Source of the DNA: UBA4416 sp044238845
GTDB lineage: Bacteria; Bacteroidota; Bacteroidia; B-17B0; Aurantibacillaceae
Reading direction: 5' to 3'
NCBI GenBank assembly: GCA_044238845.1
Contig: JBIICN010000012.1
Span: 25,157-89,156 of the forward strand
Length of the DNA: 64,000 nucleotides
Of this stretch, positions 49,627-57,710 are shown piece by piece. Under the pieces are notes generated by a model that saw nothing but the letters and a program-made list of their open reading frames with translations, had not been told where the DNA came from and searched no databases. The first letter of the stretch is position 1. Every line of letters starts with the position of its first letter. Position numbers and translations under genes: made by a program.

Positions 49627-51078
49627 CTAAAACTCACAATTATTTGGTGTTCTTGGGAAAGCAATGACGTCGCGAATATTTGTCATACCTGTTACAAATA
49701 ATACTAAACGCTCAAAGCCTAATCCAAAACCAGCATGTGGACAAGCACCAAAACGACGTGTATCTAAATACCAACTCATTTCTTCTGTTGGGATATGCAT
49801 ATCGTTCATACGGGCTTCTAATTTCTCTAAACGTTCTTCACGTTGAGAGCCACCAATAATTTCGCCAATGCCTGGGAATAAAATATCCATTGCAGCAACC
49901 GTTTTCCCATCATCATTCATACGCATGTAAAACGATTTGATGTCTTTTGGATAATCCGTTAAAATAACTGGTTTTTTAAAATGCTTTTCTACCAAGTAAC
50001 GCTCGTGTTCGCTTTGTAAATCAGCTCCCCAGCCTTCAATGATGTATTGGAATTTCTTTTTCTTATTATGATTGGATTCACGTAAAATGTCTATCGCTTC
50101 AGTATAAGTTATTTTAGCGAATTCATTTCCTAAACAGAAATTTAATTTCTCTAATAAATTTAATTCGCTACGTTCTGTTTGAGGTTTATTTTTTTCTTCA
50201 TCTAACAAACGTTGCGATAAGAATTCAATGTCTTCTTTGTTTTTATCTAAAGCATAAGTAATTACATACTTCAACATTTCTTCTGCTAAAGCCATGTTAT
50301 CTTTTAGATTATAAAAAGCCATTTCTGGTTCTATCATCCAAAACTCCGCTAAGTGACGAGTGGTGTTTGAATTCTCGGCACGGAAAGTAGGGCCAAATGT
50401 ATACACATCACTAAAAGCCATCGCTGCTAATTCGCCTTCTAACTGACCAGAAACGGTAAGGTTAGTTGATTTGCCAAAGAAATCTTGTTTATAATCAATT
50501 TCACCAGTTTCTGTTAGTGGTGGATTTTTTGGATCTAAAGTGGATACGCGAAACATTTCACCAGCACCTTCGGCATCGCTGCTGGTAATGATTGGTGTGT
50601 GCATATATACAAATCCTTTATCATTAAAAAATTTATGAATAGCGTATGCTAAAGTATGACGTACTCTGAAAATAGCGCCAAACGTACCTGTACGGAAACG
50701 TAAGTGAGCAATCTCTCTTAAAAACTCTAAAGAGTGAGCTTTAGGTTGTAATGGGTATGGATTTGGTTTTGAAATATCTGATTCAGCATCACCATATACT
50801 TCAATATCTGAAACAACAATTTCTACACTTTGTCCTTTACCTTGCGAAGCGATTAATTTACCTGTAACACCAATACAAGCGCCTGGCGTTAAACGTTTTA
50901 AAGTTTCTGCATTAAAGGTTTCAAAATTTACAACCGCTTGAATATTATTGATGCTAGAGCCATCGTTGATAGCAATAAATGAATTGTTACGAAATGTACG
51001 AACCCAACCTTTTACATTAACTGTTTGGTCTATTTGCGTTCCTTTTAAAACTTCTTTAATTTTTGTACGAGTTGTCAT
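49627..51078 (-). CDS. asnS: Asparagine--tRNA ligase
   Basis: A 483-aa class IIb synthetase. It has the N-terminal OB-fold anticodon-binding domain (VNVKGWVRTFRNNSFIAIND), motif 1 around FRVRHTLAYAIHKFFNDKGF followed by THTPIITSSDAEGAG, motif 2 with FRAENSNTTRHLAEFWMIEP and motif 3 with GLGFERLVLF. The TRHLAEFWMIEPEMAF stretch and the C-terminal end FPRTPNNCEF identify AsnS rather than AspS. Its stop codon lies within a 26-base stretch repeated 3.7 kb away on the other side of the FG-GAP gene. Confidence 0.96.
   Translation of the reverse strand: MTTRTKIKEVLKGTQIDQTVNVKGWVRTFRNNSFIAINDGSSINNIQAVVNFETFNAETLKRLTPGACIGVTGKLIASQGKGQSVEIVVSDIEVYGDAESDISKPNPYPLQPKAHSLEFLREIAHLRFRTGTFGAIFRVRHTLAYAIHKFFNDKGFVYMHTPIITSSDAEGAGEMFRVSTLDPKNPPLTETGEIDYKQDFFGKSTNLTVSGQLEGELAAMAFSDVYTFGPTFRAENSNTTRHLAEFWMIEPEMAFYNLKDNMALAEEMLKYVITYALDKNKEDIEFLSQRLLDEEKNKPQTERSELNLLEKLNFCLGNEFAKITYTEAIDILRESNHNKKKKFQYIIEGWGADLQSEHERYLVEKHFKKPVILTDYPKDIKSFYMRMNDDGKTVAAMDILFPGIGEIIGGSQREERLEKLEARMNDMHIPTEEMSWYLDTRRFGACPHAGFGLGFERLVLFVTGMTNIRDVIAFPRTPNNCEF
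49628..49653 (-). repeat. asnS 3' end, functional copy of the 26-base repeat
   Basis: Codes for R-T-P-N-N-C-E-F-stop in asnS. It is a direct repeat of 45927-45952 with three mismatches, two of them synonymous in the asnS frame. Confidence 0.7.
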
Positions 51079-51145
51079 AATCTGAATTTTGAGGATGTGA
51101 AGATAAAGAAAAGTGTGGGTTTTGGAAAGGTTTTTTGTTGAATTT

Positions 51146-51230
51146 CGTCATTGTGAGGGCTTTTTTGCCCGAAGCAATCTCACATTAATCACCCTGCTTA
51201 TGAGATTGTTTCACTTCGTTCGCAATGACG
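51146..51230. repeat. REP-like palindromic element 1
   Basis: Outer arms CGTCATTGTG (51146-51155) and CGCAATGACG (51221-51230) and inner arms CAATCTCA (51175-51182) and TGAGATTG (51201-51208) form a long interrupted hairpin with GAAGCAATCTCA and CACTTCGTTCGCAATGACG strings that are common as dispersed repeats in Bacteroidota. It lies between asnS and the Nfu gene, divergent. Confidence 0.7.
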
Positions 51231-51249
51231 ATAATTCTAAAAACCTTCC

Positions 51250-51257
51250 TATCTTTG
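51250..51257 (+). promoter_or_regulatory. -7 box for the Nfu gene
   Basis: TATCTTTG, 17 bases before the ATG at 51275, directly after the REP-like element. Confidence 0.45.
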
Positions 51258-51274
51258 TGTCAAATTTAATTCCA

Positions 51275-51904
51275 ATGGAAAACCAAGTAGAAATACCTTA
51301 CATTATATATATTGAAGGCACTCCAAATCCGTCTTCAATGAAATTTGTGGCTAATAAAGTGTTGATTAACGAAAAAGGAGCAAGCGCTGAGTATAAAAAC
51401 ATTAGTGAAACTTTAACCGCTCCAATTGCTAAACAGTTATTTCAATTTCCGTTTGTAAAAACAGTATTTATGGCAGCTAATTTTATCACCATTACTAAAA
51501 CAGATGCTGTTGAGTGGGATGATATTACTTTAGAATTACGTTCATTTTTAACTGAATATTTAAATGCGGGTAATTTAATTGTAACCGCTTTACCAAAACA
51601 AGAAGTAGCAGTTGATAATACTTTTACCGAAAAAATAGTCATTAGTACTCAGCATGTGGCTGCTAAAGACGAAGTGGAAGCTAAAATCATTGAAGTACTA
51701 GATCAATACATTCGCCCAGCAGTAGAGTCGGATGGAGGGATGATTACTTTCAAAGAATTAAAAGATGGTGTTGTAACGGTTCAAATGCGCGGTGCATGTA
51801 GCGATTGCCCAAGTAGTACATTAACTTTAAAAGCAGGAATTGAAGCGTTATTAAAACGTTTATTGCCAGATGCGGTTAAGGAAGTAGTGAGCGAAGCCAT
51901 GTAA
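51275..51904 (+). CDS. NifU-type Fe-S cluster scaffold (Nfu)
   Basis: A 209-aa protein that assembles and transfers iron-sulphur clusters. The N-terminal Nfu_N domain has YIEGTPNPSSMKFVANK, and the C-terminal NifU-like domain ends with the cluster-binding C175-S-D-C178 in MRGACSDCPSSTLTLKAG. The true start is the ATG at 51275 with a -7 box upstream; an upstream extension to 51113 would translate the REP-like element (rich in Arg/Phe) and is rejected. Such A-type NfuA proteins commonly serve late steps of Fe-S enzyme maturation. Confidence 0.93.
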   Translation: MENQVEIPYIIYIEGTPNPSSMKFVANKVLINEKGASAEYKNISETLTAPIAKQLFQFPFVKTVFMAANFITITKTDAVEWDDITLELRSFLTEYLNAGNLIVTALPKQEVAVDNTFTEKIVISTQHVAAKDEVEAKIIEVLDQYIRPAVESDGGMITFKELKDGVVTVQMRGACSDCPSSTLTLKAGIEALLKRLLPDAVKEVVSEAM

Positions 51905-51921
51905 TTTTTAACCATGCAATG

Positions 51922-51992
51922 GTCATGCTGAACTTGATTCAGCATCTTTTTGGTAATTTCCTATAAACCCTTCGACTACGCTCAGGGTGACA
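51922..51992. repeat. REP-like palindromic element 2
   Basis: Contains the perfect inverted repeat ATGCTGAA-cttga-TTCAGCAT (51925-51945) and the string CCCTTCGACTACGCTCAGGG (51968-51987), framed by GTCA (51922-51925) and TGAC (51988-51991). It fills the gap between the converging nfu and comF genes and may act as their shared terminator. Confidence 0.65.
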
Positions 51993-52001
51993 TAGTAAAC
52001 A

Positions 52002-52685
52002 CTACTTATCAGCGTAAGCAATACTTAATACACTAATTTTTATTCCTTCTATTTGTTGTAATAACTGACAGCAGGCTTCAATGGTTGCGCCTGTGGTGAT
52101 GACATCATCTACTAAAACAATTTGTTTGTTTTTAAAACTTTCGGGTTCTATTAATTCAAATACATCTTCTACGTTTTCCCAACGTTCGTATTTGCTTTTT
52201 TTAGTTTGTGTTTCGGTAAATTCTTTTCGTTTTAAAACATTGGTGTTTAAAGCGATTTTTAATCCTTCTGATAAACCTCTGGCAAATTCCTCACTTTGAT
52301 TATAGCCACGTATTTTAAATTTTTTATTGTGTAAAGGAACAGGAATAATAAAATCAGATTTGCTAATAATGTCATTTGTTTTTAAATCTTCGGCATACCA
52401 TTTACCTACTAGCACGGCTAAATCTTTATTATGCTTGTACTTAATAGCATGTAGTACTTTTTGAATGCTTCCCTTTTTTTGGAATAGATAAAAACTACTA
52501 GCTATTAATAGTGGAGTTCTTCCATAAAATAGTGCATCAACTGGATTGCGTTGTTGTTTATGAAAATTAGTTTTAGGTAAATTCAAATAACAGTAATTAC
52601 AAACTTGTTCTTCATGTTTGAATAAACTATTTCCGCAACTCACGCAGTTACGAGGGTATATGAGTGCTAAAAAATCCTGAAGCAT
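52002..52685 (-). CDS. ComF family protein (phosphoribosyltransferase fold)
   Basis: A 227-aa protein with an N-terminal four-cysteine zinc module (C14, C17, C29, C32) and a type I phosphoribosyltransferase domain whose PRPP loop is IVLVDDVITTGATI (189-202). ComF proteins act in DNA uptake in naturally competent bacteria and are linked to competence or purine-related functions elsewhere. The K-Y-x(n)-D-x-I-I-P-V-P segment and R-G-Y-NQSEEFARGL are family features. Its ATG lies directly at the stop of the lamin-tail gene (52686), so it is likely cotranscribed with it. Confidence 0.9.
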   Translation of the reverse strand: MLQDFLALIYPRNCVSCGNSLFKHEEQVCNYCYLNLPKTNFHKQQRNPVDALFYGRTPLLIASSFYLFQKKGSIQKVLHAIKYKHNKDLAVLVGKWYAEDLKTNDIISKSDFIIPVPLHNKKFKIRGYNQSEEFARGLSEGLKIALNTNVLKRKEFTETQTKKSKYERWENVEDVFELIEPESFKNKQIVLVDDVITTGATIEACCQLLQQIEGIKISVLSIAYADK

Positions 52686-55600
52686 TTATAACTTACCTGC
52701 CAAAGTGCAACTTAGTTTGTGTTTATTTATTTTGCCTGATAAATTAAATAATTCAACATACACCACATAAATACCAATTGGTGCTTTTTCATTATCATCA
52801 TTGATGCCGTTCCAACTAATCACGCCATCTGTAGCTAGTTGTTCATTTCTAACTAAATGACGAATCATCCTGCCTTTGCTGTCATAAATAAAAACGTTAG
52901 CGGCTTTTCCAGGTTCATCTAATTTATAACTGATATTTAATACATCGTTATAGCCATCATTATCTGGTGAAAATAAAGGATTTGGAATTGAAACGCCACT
53001 TCCTCCATCTGCTTGTAAATACTGCGAGTTACGATAGGCAGGTGTGGCAAATCCAACGCCTTCCGAAGCGCTGTTCCAGTTTGTTTTATCGTCTGTTGGT
53101 CTATTAAAGTCGATGCGTTCTAATGATACTCCTTTTGTGTTTACTAATAAAGGAAAATGCATTTTCACACTATATTTAAAATTATCAATCACATTAAAAT
53201 TAGCGTCGCTTAATGTTACCACATCATCATCTGTATTCATACTTGGTAAATCAATAATATCTAAAAAACCTTTTGGATTAATAGTTAGATAATTTTGTTT
53301 AATAGCCGCCCCATTTTCGCTAATCACTAGGTAGTTTTCAGGAAACAACAAGTAACCTTCATCAGTAATTGTTTCTGTATCTTTTAAAACGTTTGTTATA
53401 GTATCCATCGACCCAATTTTTAAATCTTTTAGGTTGATGGTCTTTTTACTTCTGTTATATAATTCAACAAAATCTACGCCTCCTGTATTTGGGTCAAATA
53501 ATATTTCGTTAATCACCACATCATTTGCGGCAGGAGTTTCTGGTAAAGCAAAAGGAGCAGTGCCATTGATTAATGGATTGCCAACACAATCAGTAATGCC
53601 ATTAAGCACAGTAACGTTATATATTGTTCCTAATTGAATGGGAGCGGACAATTTTAGAATTACTTTTTTGTAATCAGGCGCTACTGCATTTACATATGTT
53701 GGAGTCGTTAATCCATTATCAAATGTATAATTGGATGGGTTAGATATAGCAGCTAGGTTTAGAGATTCTGTAAATAATACGGCAATCGTATCAGCATTAA
53801 TCACAATTACTCGGTCTACACTAGGAGACGAAACATCTGTATTTGATGCTGATACTGAATTTGCAGTCGATGGCGTTCCTCCATCTGGATGAGTACTTGC
53901 ATGCCAATTATTTTGTCCAGCACAAGGATTGTTCGCGTCAATTTGCTCTAAACTCCATCCACCGCCGCTTTTGTTAGCATCGTTATACCAGCTTGAAGAA
54001 TAGGATACAGAACTAATGACAACATTGTTGGTGTCGCTTAAGGTAATAGTTGTACCATCATTTAAAAGAGAAGGAAAACTAGTTACTTCATATGCAACAA
54101 TACCAAAGTTATTATAAAATTGATTTGCTAAACCAGACCCTACTAATACAATATATCCATTAGGTTCAATAGTAATGTCGGGTATTTTTTTAGAACTACT
54201 TAAACTCGAAAAATTCCAATTTTTTAAATTAATACTAAAGTTAGTTCTGTTCTTTAATTCAACGTATTCTTCATTTGGTAAATTAATCGATGGATCTGGG
54301 TCAGGCATTAATTCATTTATAACGATATCATAAGGTTGTGCTTTATAAAACGAAAACGCTTTTGTATTTGGGGATAATGCATTAGCACTGCAATCCGTAA
54401 TTCCAGAAACTGTAATTGTATAATTAGTGGCATTAATTAGTTTACTAGATAAACTTAAAGTCACACACATGTTGCCTGAAGTGCTTATTGCTAAAGAGGG
54501 AGAGCCAATGCTTCCGTTAATTGAATAATTTGATGTAACGGTTAATTGAGAAGCAGCAATGGCATCATTAAAGCAAACAGAAATATGTAATGAATCTAAA
54601 ATAGTTACTGAATTAATTTTTGGAGCAATGATATCTGGTGCTAAAGAGTATACTGAGTTTACAAAACCAGGAGTTCCTCCATTGGCGTCATTCGATGCAA
54701 TCCAATTACTTGATTGAGAACAATTACTATTTAAATTCGGATTGATTTGCTCTAAACTATAGCCACCATCTTTTTTTACAGCATCTTGATACCAAGTGTC
54801 TTTATAATTTACACTATCGATAAGCAGTCCTGCATTAGTTTTTAAATAGATATTATCTCCTGCATTATTTAACGATGGAAAGGAGCTCACTCCAAGTTTA
54901 TTCATATAGCCTAATGCCGTAAATTGTGCGGTGTCGGCTATTGGACAAATAATCACGTAACTATTGGGAGGCATGCTGTAATTACCTAAAGTAGCTCCTG
55001 TTGCTGTATAACTATCAGCTAATTTTAATCCATTTAAATTAAATGTATTTGTACTACGATTATATAATTCAACAAACTCGGTATTTGTTAAATTTATGAC
55101 TGGCGAAGGGTCTGCAAAAATCTCATTGATAATAATATCTCTATAACCTATCGTAACTGGCGCTAAATACGTAAAGCTTGTTGTGCCAGAACTAATAGCG
55201 TTTAATGAATTATCTTGAACTCCATTAATGGTAAGTGAATTAGATAAGGCATTAGTAAAAGGCGTGGTAAAAGATAAATGGACTAAAGATAAATTAGATG
55301 CATCCCGAGTTGCTGAACTAGGATTTCCAATTCCATTATTAACTGAATAATTTGTTGTGGTTTGTGCAGATGAAATTTCTACTGGCTCGTTAAATAAAAC
55401 GTCTAATTGCGTGTTGGAAATAACCGTGTTACTTACAATATTAGGAGGAGAAACATCGGCTATAATAGTAGCAACATTAATATCATCAAAAACATGTTTC
55501 CCAAAAAAAGTGGCAGTAGATTGCTTAATGGCAAATCCAAAAGTGGTTGATGAACTAAAACTAGCATCCGTAATGGTTCCTTCTGTAAAATAGTTCGCGC

Positions 55601-56117
55601 CAGTTCCAGTCATATCTCTTTCTAAGCTAAATACATTAGCGCTTGTTCGAGTGACTTTTATTTTAATTAAATTATTGGAACTACTTGCCACACTTGCATT
55701 TACACCATCAATAATAACTGTTTGAGTTCCAGCAGTACTTTTGTATAAGGATATATCATCGCTTATATTTCCAATTCTTACAAAATAACCATTGATGCTT
55801 GAGGACAATAAATTAGTATTGTCTGAAATCAAATAAGCGTCTACGTAATTAGAGCCAGAAGTCGAAAATTGCAAGTTTATCCAAAATTCCCAAGTGCAAT
55901 TAGTACTTATGGTATTAGTTGTACTAATGTAAAAAAACGAGTTAGAAGTTGTATTTGCTGATTTTAATTGCCCTGCGTTCACAGAAAAATCATTATTAGC
56001 GCTAAGAGTCCAAGTTGGGTTAGAGTTAAAATCTCCATCGGTAAAACTCTCATTTATTTGAGCATTGAAATTATAAAAAAATAAAAGGGACAAAACGACA
56101 AAAAAAACACGTACCAT
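52686..56117 (-). CDS. Lamin-tail-domain surface protein
   Basis: A 1143-aa exported protein. Signal peptide 1-19 (MVRVFFVVLSLLFFYNFNA), an N-terminal concanavalin-like beta domain (about 20-215), then three repeats of Big_5 Ig-like plus lamin-tail (LTD) pairs: LTDs begin near 328 (IINEIFADPSPVINLTNTEF), 600 (IVINELMPDPDPSINLPNEE) and 868 (VVINEILFDPNTGGVDFVEL), each with a V-E-L-Y/K-N-R core. The last ~95 residues (from about 1048, FSPDNDGYNDVLNI) resemble FlgD-type/gliding-motility C-terminal domains that act as T9SS signals. Such proteins are typical of Bacteroidota surfaces. It is the upstream partner of comF. Confidence 0.87.
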   Translation of the reverse strand: MVRVFFVVLSLLFFYNFNAQINESFTDGDFNSNPTWTLSANNDFSVNAGQLKSANTTSNSFFYISTTNTISTNCTWEFWINLQFSTSGSNYVDAYLISDNTNLLSSSINGYFVRIGNISDDISLYKSTAGTQTVIIDGVNASVASSSNNLIKIKVTRTSANVFSLERDMTGTGANYFTEGTITDASFSSSTTFGFAIKQSTATFFGKHVFDDINVATIIADVSPPNIVSNTVISNTQLDVLFNEPVEISSAQTTTNYSVNNGIGNPSSATRDASNLSLVHLSFTTPFTNALSNSLTINGVQDNSLNAISSGTTSFTYLAPVTIGYRDIIINEIFADPSPVINLTNTEFVELYNRSTNTFNLNGLKLADSYTATGATLGNYSMPPNSYVIICPIADTAQFTALGYMNKLGVSSFPSLNNAGDNIYLKTNAGLLIDSVNYKDTWYQDAVKKDGGYSLEQINPNLNSNCSQSSNWIASNDANGGTPGFVNSVYSLAPDIIAPKINSVTILDSLHISVCFNDAIAASQLTVTSNYSINGSIGSPSLAISTSGNMCVTLSLSSKLINATNYTITVSGITDCSANALSPNTKAFSFYKAQPYDIVINELMPDPDPSINLPNEEYVELKNRTNFSINLKNWNFSSLSSSKKIPDITIEPNGYIVLVGSGLANQFYNNFGIVAYEVTSFPSLLNDGTTITLSDTNNVVISSVSYSSSWYNDANKSGGGWSLEQIDANNPCAGQNNWHASTHPDGGTPSTANSVSASNTDVSSPSVDRVIVINADTIAVLFTESLNLAAISNPSNYTFDNGLTTPTYVNAVAPDYKKVILKLSAPIQLGTIYNVTVLNGITDCVGNPLINGTAPFALPETPAANDVVINEILFDPNTGGVDFVELYNRSKKTINLKDLKIGSMDTITNVLKDTETITDEGYLLFPENYLVISENGAAIKQNYLTINPKGFLDIIDLPSMNTDDDVVTLSDANFNVIDNFKYSVKMHFPLLVNTKGVSLERIDFNRPTDDKTNWNSASEGVGFATPAYRNSQYLQADGGSGVSIPNPLFSPDNDGYNDVLNISYKLDEPGKAANVFIYDSKGRMIRHLVRNEQLATDGVISWNGINDDNEKAPIGIYVVYVELFNLSGKINKHKLSCTLAGKL

Positions 56118-56218
56118 CTATAAAAATTTATGAAAAACTAAAATAAGAAATTTTTTTGATAGAGAATAATTTAACAACTTTGGGCCTCGTGATTTAACCT
56201 TATAATAATATACAAAAA

Positions 56219-57208
56219 ATGAAAATTGCAGTTGTTGGAGCCACAGGTCTTGTAGGCACTAAAATGTTAGAAGTATTAGCGGAAAGAAATTTCCCCTTAA
56301 CGGAGTTAATCCCAGTAGCCTCTGAAAAATCAGTAGGTAAAGAAATTACATTTAAGGGTAAGAAGTATAAGGTGCACTCTATGACTGATGCTATTGCTGC
56401 TAAACCACACATTGCTTTATTTTCGGCAGGTGGTAGTACTTCTTTAGAGTGGGCTCCAAAATTTGCAGAAGCTGGAATTACGGTAATTGATAATTCGAGC
56501 GCATGGCGTATGGATGCTACTAAAAAGTTAGTTGTTCCCGAAATTAATGCTCACGAATTAAAGGCTACAGATAAAATTATTGCTAATCCAAATTGCTCAA
56601 CCATACAAATGGTAGTAGCATTAAATCCACTACATAAAAAATATAAAATAAAACGTGTTGTTGTTTCTACTTACCAATCTGTTACTGGTACTGGCGTTAA
56701 AGCGGTTGATCAGTTAATGAACGAACGCGCAGGCAAAGATGGAGAAATGGCTTATAAATACAAAATTGATTTAAATGTCATTCCTCAAATTGATGTGTTT
56801 ACGGATAACGGTTACACCAAAGAAGAAATGAAAATGGTAAACGAAACCAAAAAAATCATGAGTGATGATTCAATTCGTTTAACGGCTACAACAGTTCGTA
56901 TTCCAGTAATGGGTGGGCATAGCGAAAGCGTGAACATTGAATTTGAAAATGAATTTGAAGTGAAAGATATTTTTGAAATCATGAATAACACGAAAGGTGT
57001 TGTTTTACAAGATGACATTGCTAATCAAATTTATCCTATGCCTATGAATGCTCACAATAGAGATGAGGTATTTGTAGGACGTATTAGAAGAGATGAAACA
57101 CAGCCTAAAACATTAAATATGTGGATTGTATCTGATAATTTGCGTAAAGGAGCTGCTACTAATGCGGTGCAAATTGCGGAGTATTTGATGGAAGCAAAAT
57201 TAGTTTAA
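56219..57208 (+). CDS. asd: Aspartate-semialdehyde dehydrogenase
   Basis: A 329-aa NADP-dependent enzyme that reduces beta-aspartyl phosphate to aspartate semialdehyde, the branch point to lysine/diaminopimelate, threonine and methionine. NADP-binding loop VGATGLVGTKMLEVL at the N-terminus; active-site Cys126 in NPNCSTIQMVVAL; the substrate-binding region VVVSTYQSVTGTGVKAVDQL and the H in PVMGGHSES. Length equals the usual 330-340. A 13-base perfect hairpin terminator follows 18 bases after the stop. Confidence 0.96.
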   Translation: MKIAVVGATGLVGTKMLEVLAERNFPLTELIPVASEKSVGKEITFKGKKYKVHSMTDAIAAKPHIALFSAGGSTSLEWAPKFAEAGITVIDNSSAWRMDATKKLVVPEINAHELKATDKIIANPNCSTIQMVVALNPLHKKYKIKRVVVSTYQSVTGTGVKAVDQLMNERAGKDGEMAYKYKIDLNVIPQIDVFTDNGYTKEEMKMVNETKKIMSDDSIRLTATTVRIPVMGGHSESVNIEFENEFEVKDIFEIMNNTKGVVLQDDIANQIYPMPMNAHNRDEVFVGRIRRDETQPKTLNMWIVSDNLRKGAATNAVQIAEYLMEAKLV

Positions 57209-57225
57209 AATTATTGGACATAAAA

Positions 57226-57270
57226 AAAGCTGCTGTACCCATCCCCGTTTAAAGTACAGCAGCTTTCTTG
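57226..57270 (+). terminator. Intrinsic terminator after asd
   Basis: AAAGCTGCTGTAC (57226-57238) pairs perfectly with GTACAGCAGCTTT (57254-57266) across a 15-base loop. Confidence 0.88.
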
Positions 57271-57344
57271 TATTGGTTTAAACTAAACAAAACCTATGAT
57301 ATAAAGAACTACTATAAAGTTAATTACTAAATCAACTACAAAAA

Positions 57345-57450
57345 ACTACAAACTAATAAGTGGTAGGTTTTGTTTGATAAGTGGTTAGGATTTGGAGGAT
57401 AAATGGAATTAAAAAAGCCCTTCCGCTATCAATCAGAAGGGCTTTTTGTT
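57345..57450 (+). repeat. Duplicated terminator unit A
   Basis: A terminator hairpin at 57415-57445 (AAGCCCTTCCG, loop CTATCAAT, CAGAAGGGCTT), preceded by an AT-rich stretch with AATAAGTGG-type strings. The same arrangement occurs 215 bases later as unit B. The 57209-57710 gap has no open frame of note. Confidence 0.6.
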
Positions 57451-57555
57451 TACTCGGGCTTGTTAGTCATATAATTAAAAACCGCTCGTTTTTGCAAATT
57501 GAACTAAAACCTGAGTAAAAATAAGCTAACAGTTACGTGTTTTTATGATAAATAA

Positions 57556-57663
57556 ATAAGTGCTGGCATTTATCTAATAAGTGTATGCTTTTTTAGGAAA
57601 ATTGATGTAGAGGAAATCATAATTATTAAAAAGCCCTTCTGCTATCAATCAGAAGGGCTTTAG
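57556..57663 (+). repeat. Duplicated terminator unit B
   Basis: A perfect 11-base stem AAGCCCTTCTG/CAGAAGGGCTT with loop CTATCAAT (57631-57660), almost identical to unit A, preceded by a diverged copy of the same lead-in (AATAAGTG, then a purine-rich stretch). Likely an old tandem duplication of about 215 bases; the two units could be ends of small RNAs. Confidence 0.6.
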
Positions 57664-57710
57664 TTGTTTGAAAAAACGGCTGTTTATTTTTGCTCGTATT
57701 AAACGGTCTT

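Noticed and set aside
51113..51274. N-terminal extension of the Nfu frame by 54 residues
   Set aside because: It translates the REP-like palindrome and precedes the -7 box at 51250; the family N-terminus begins at 51275.
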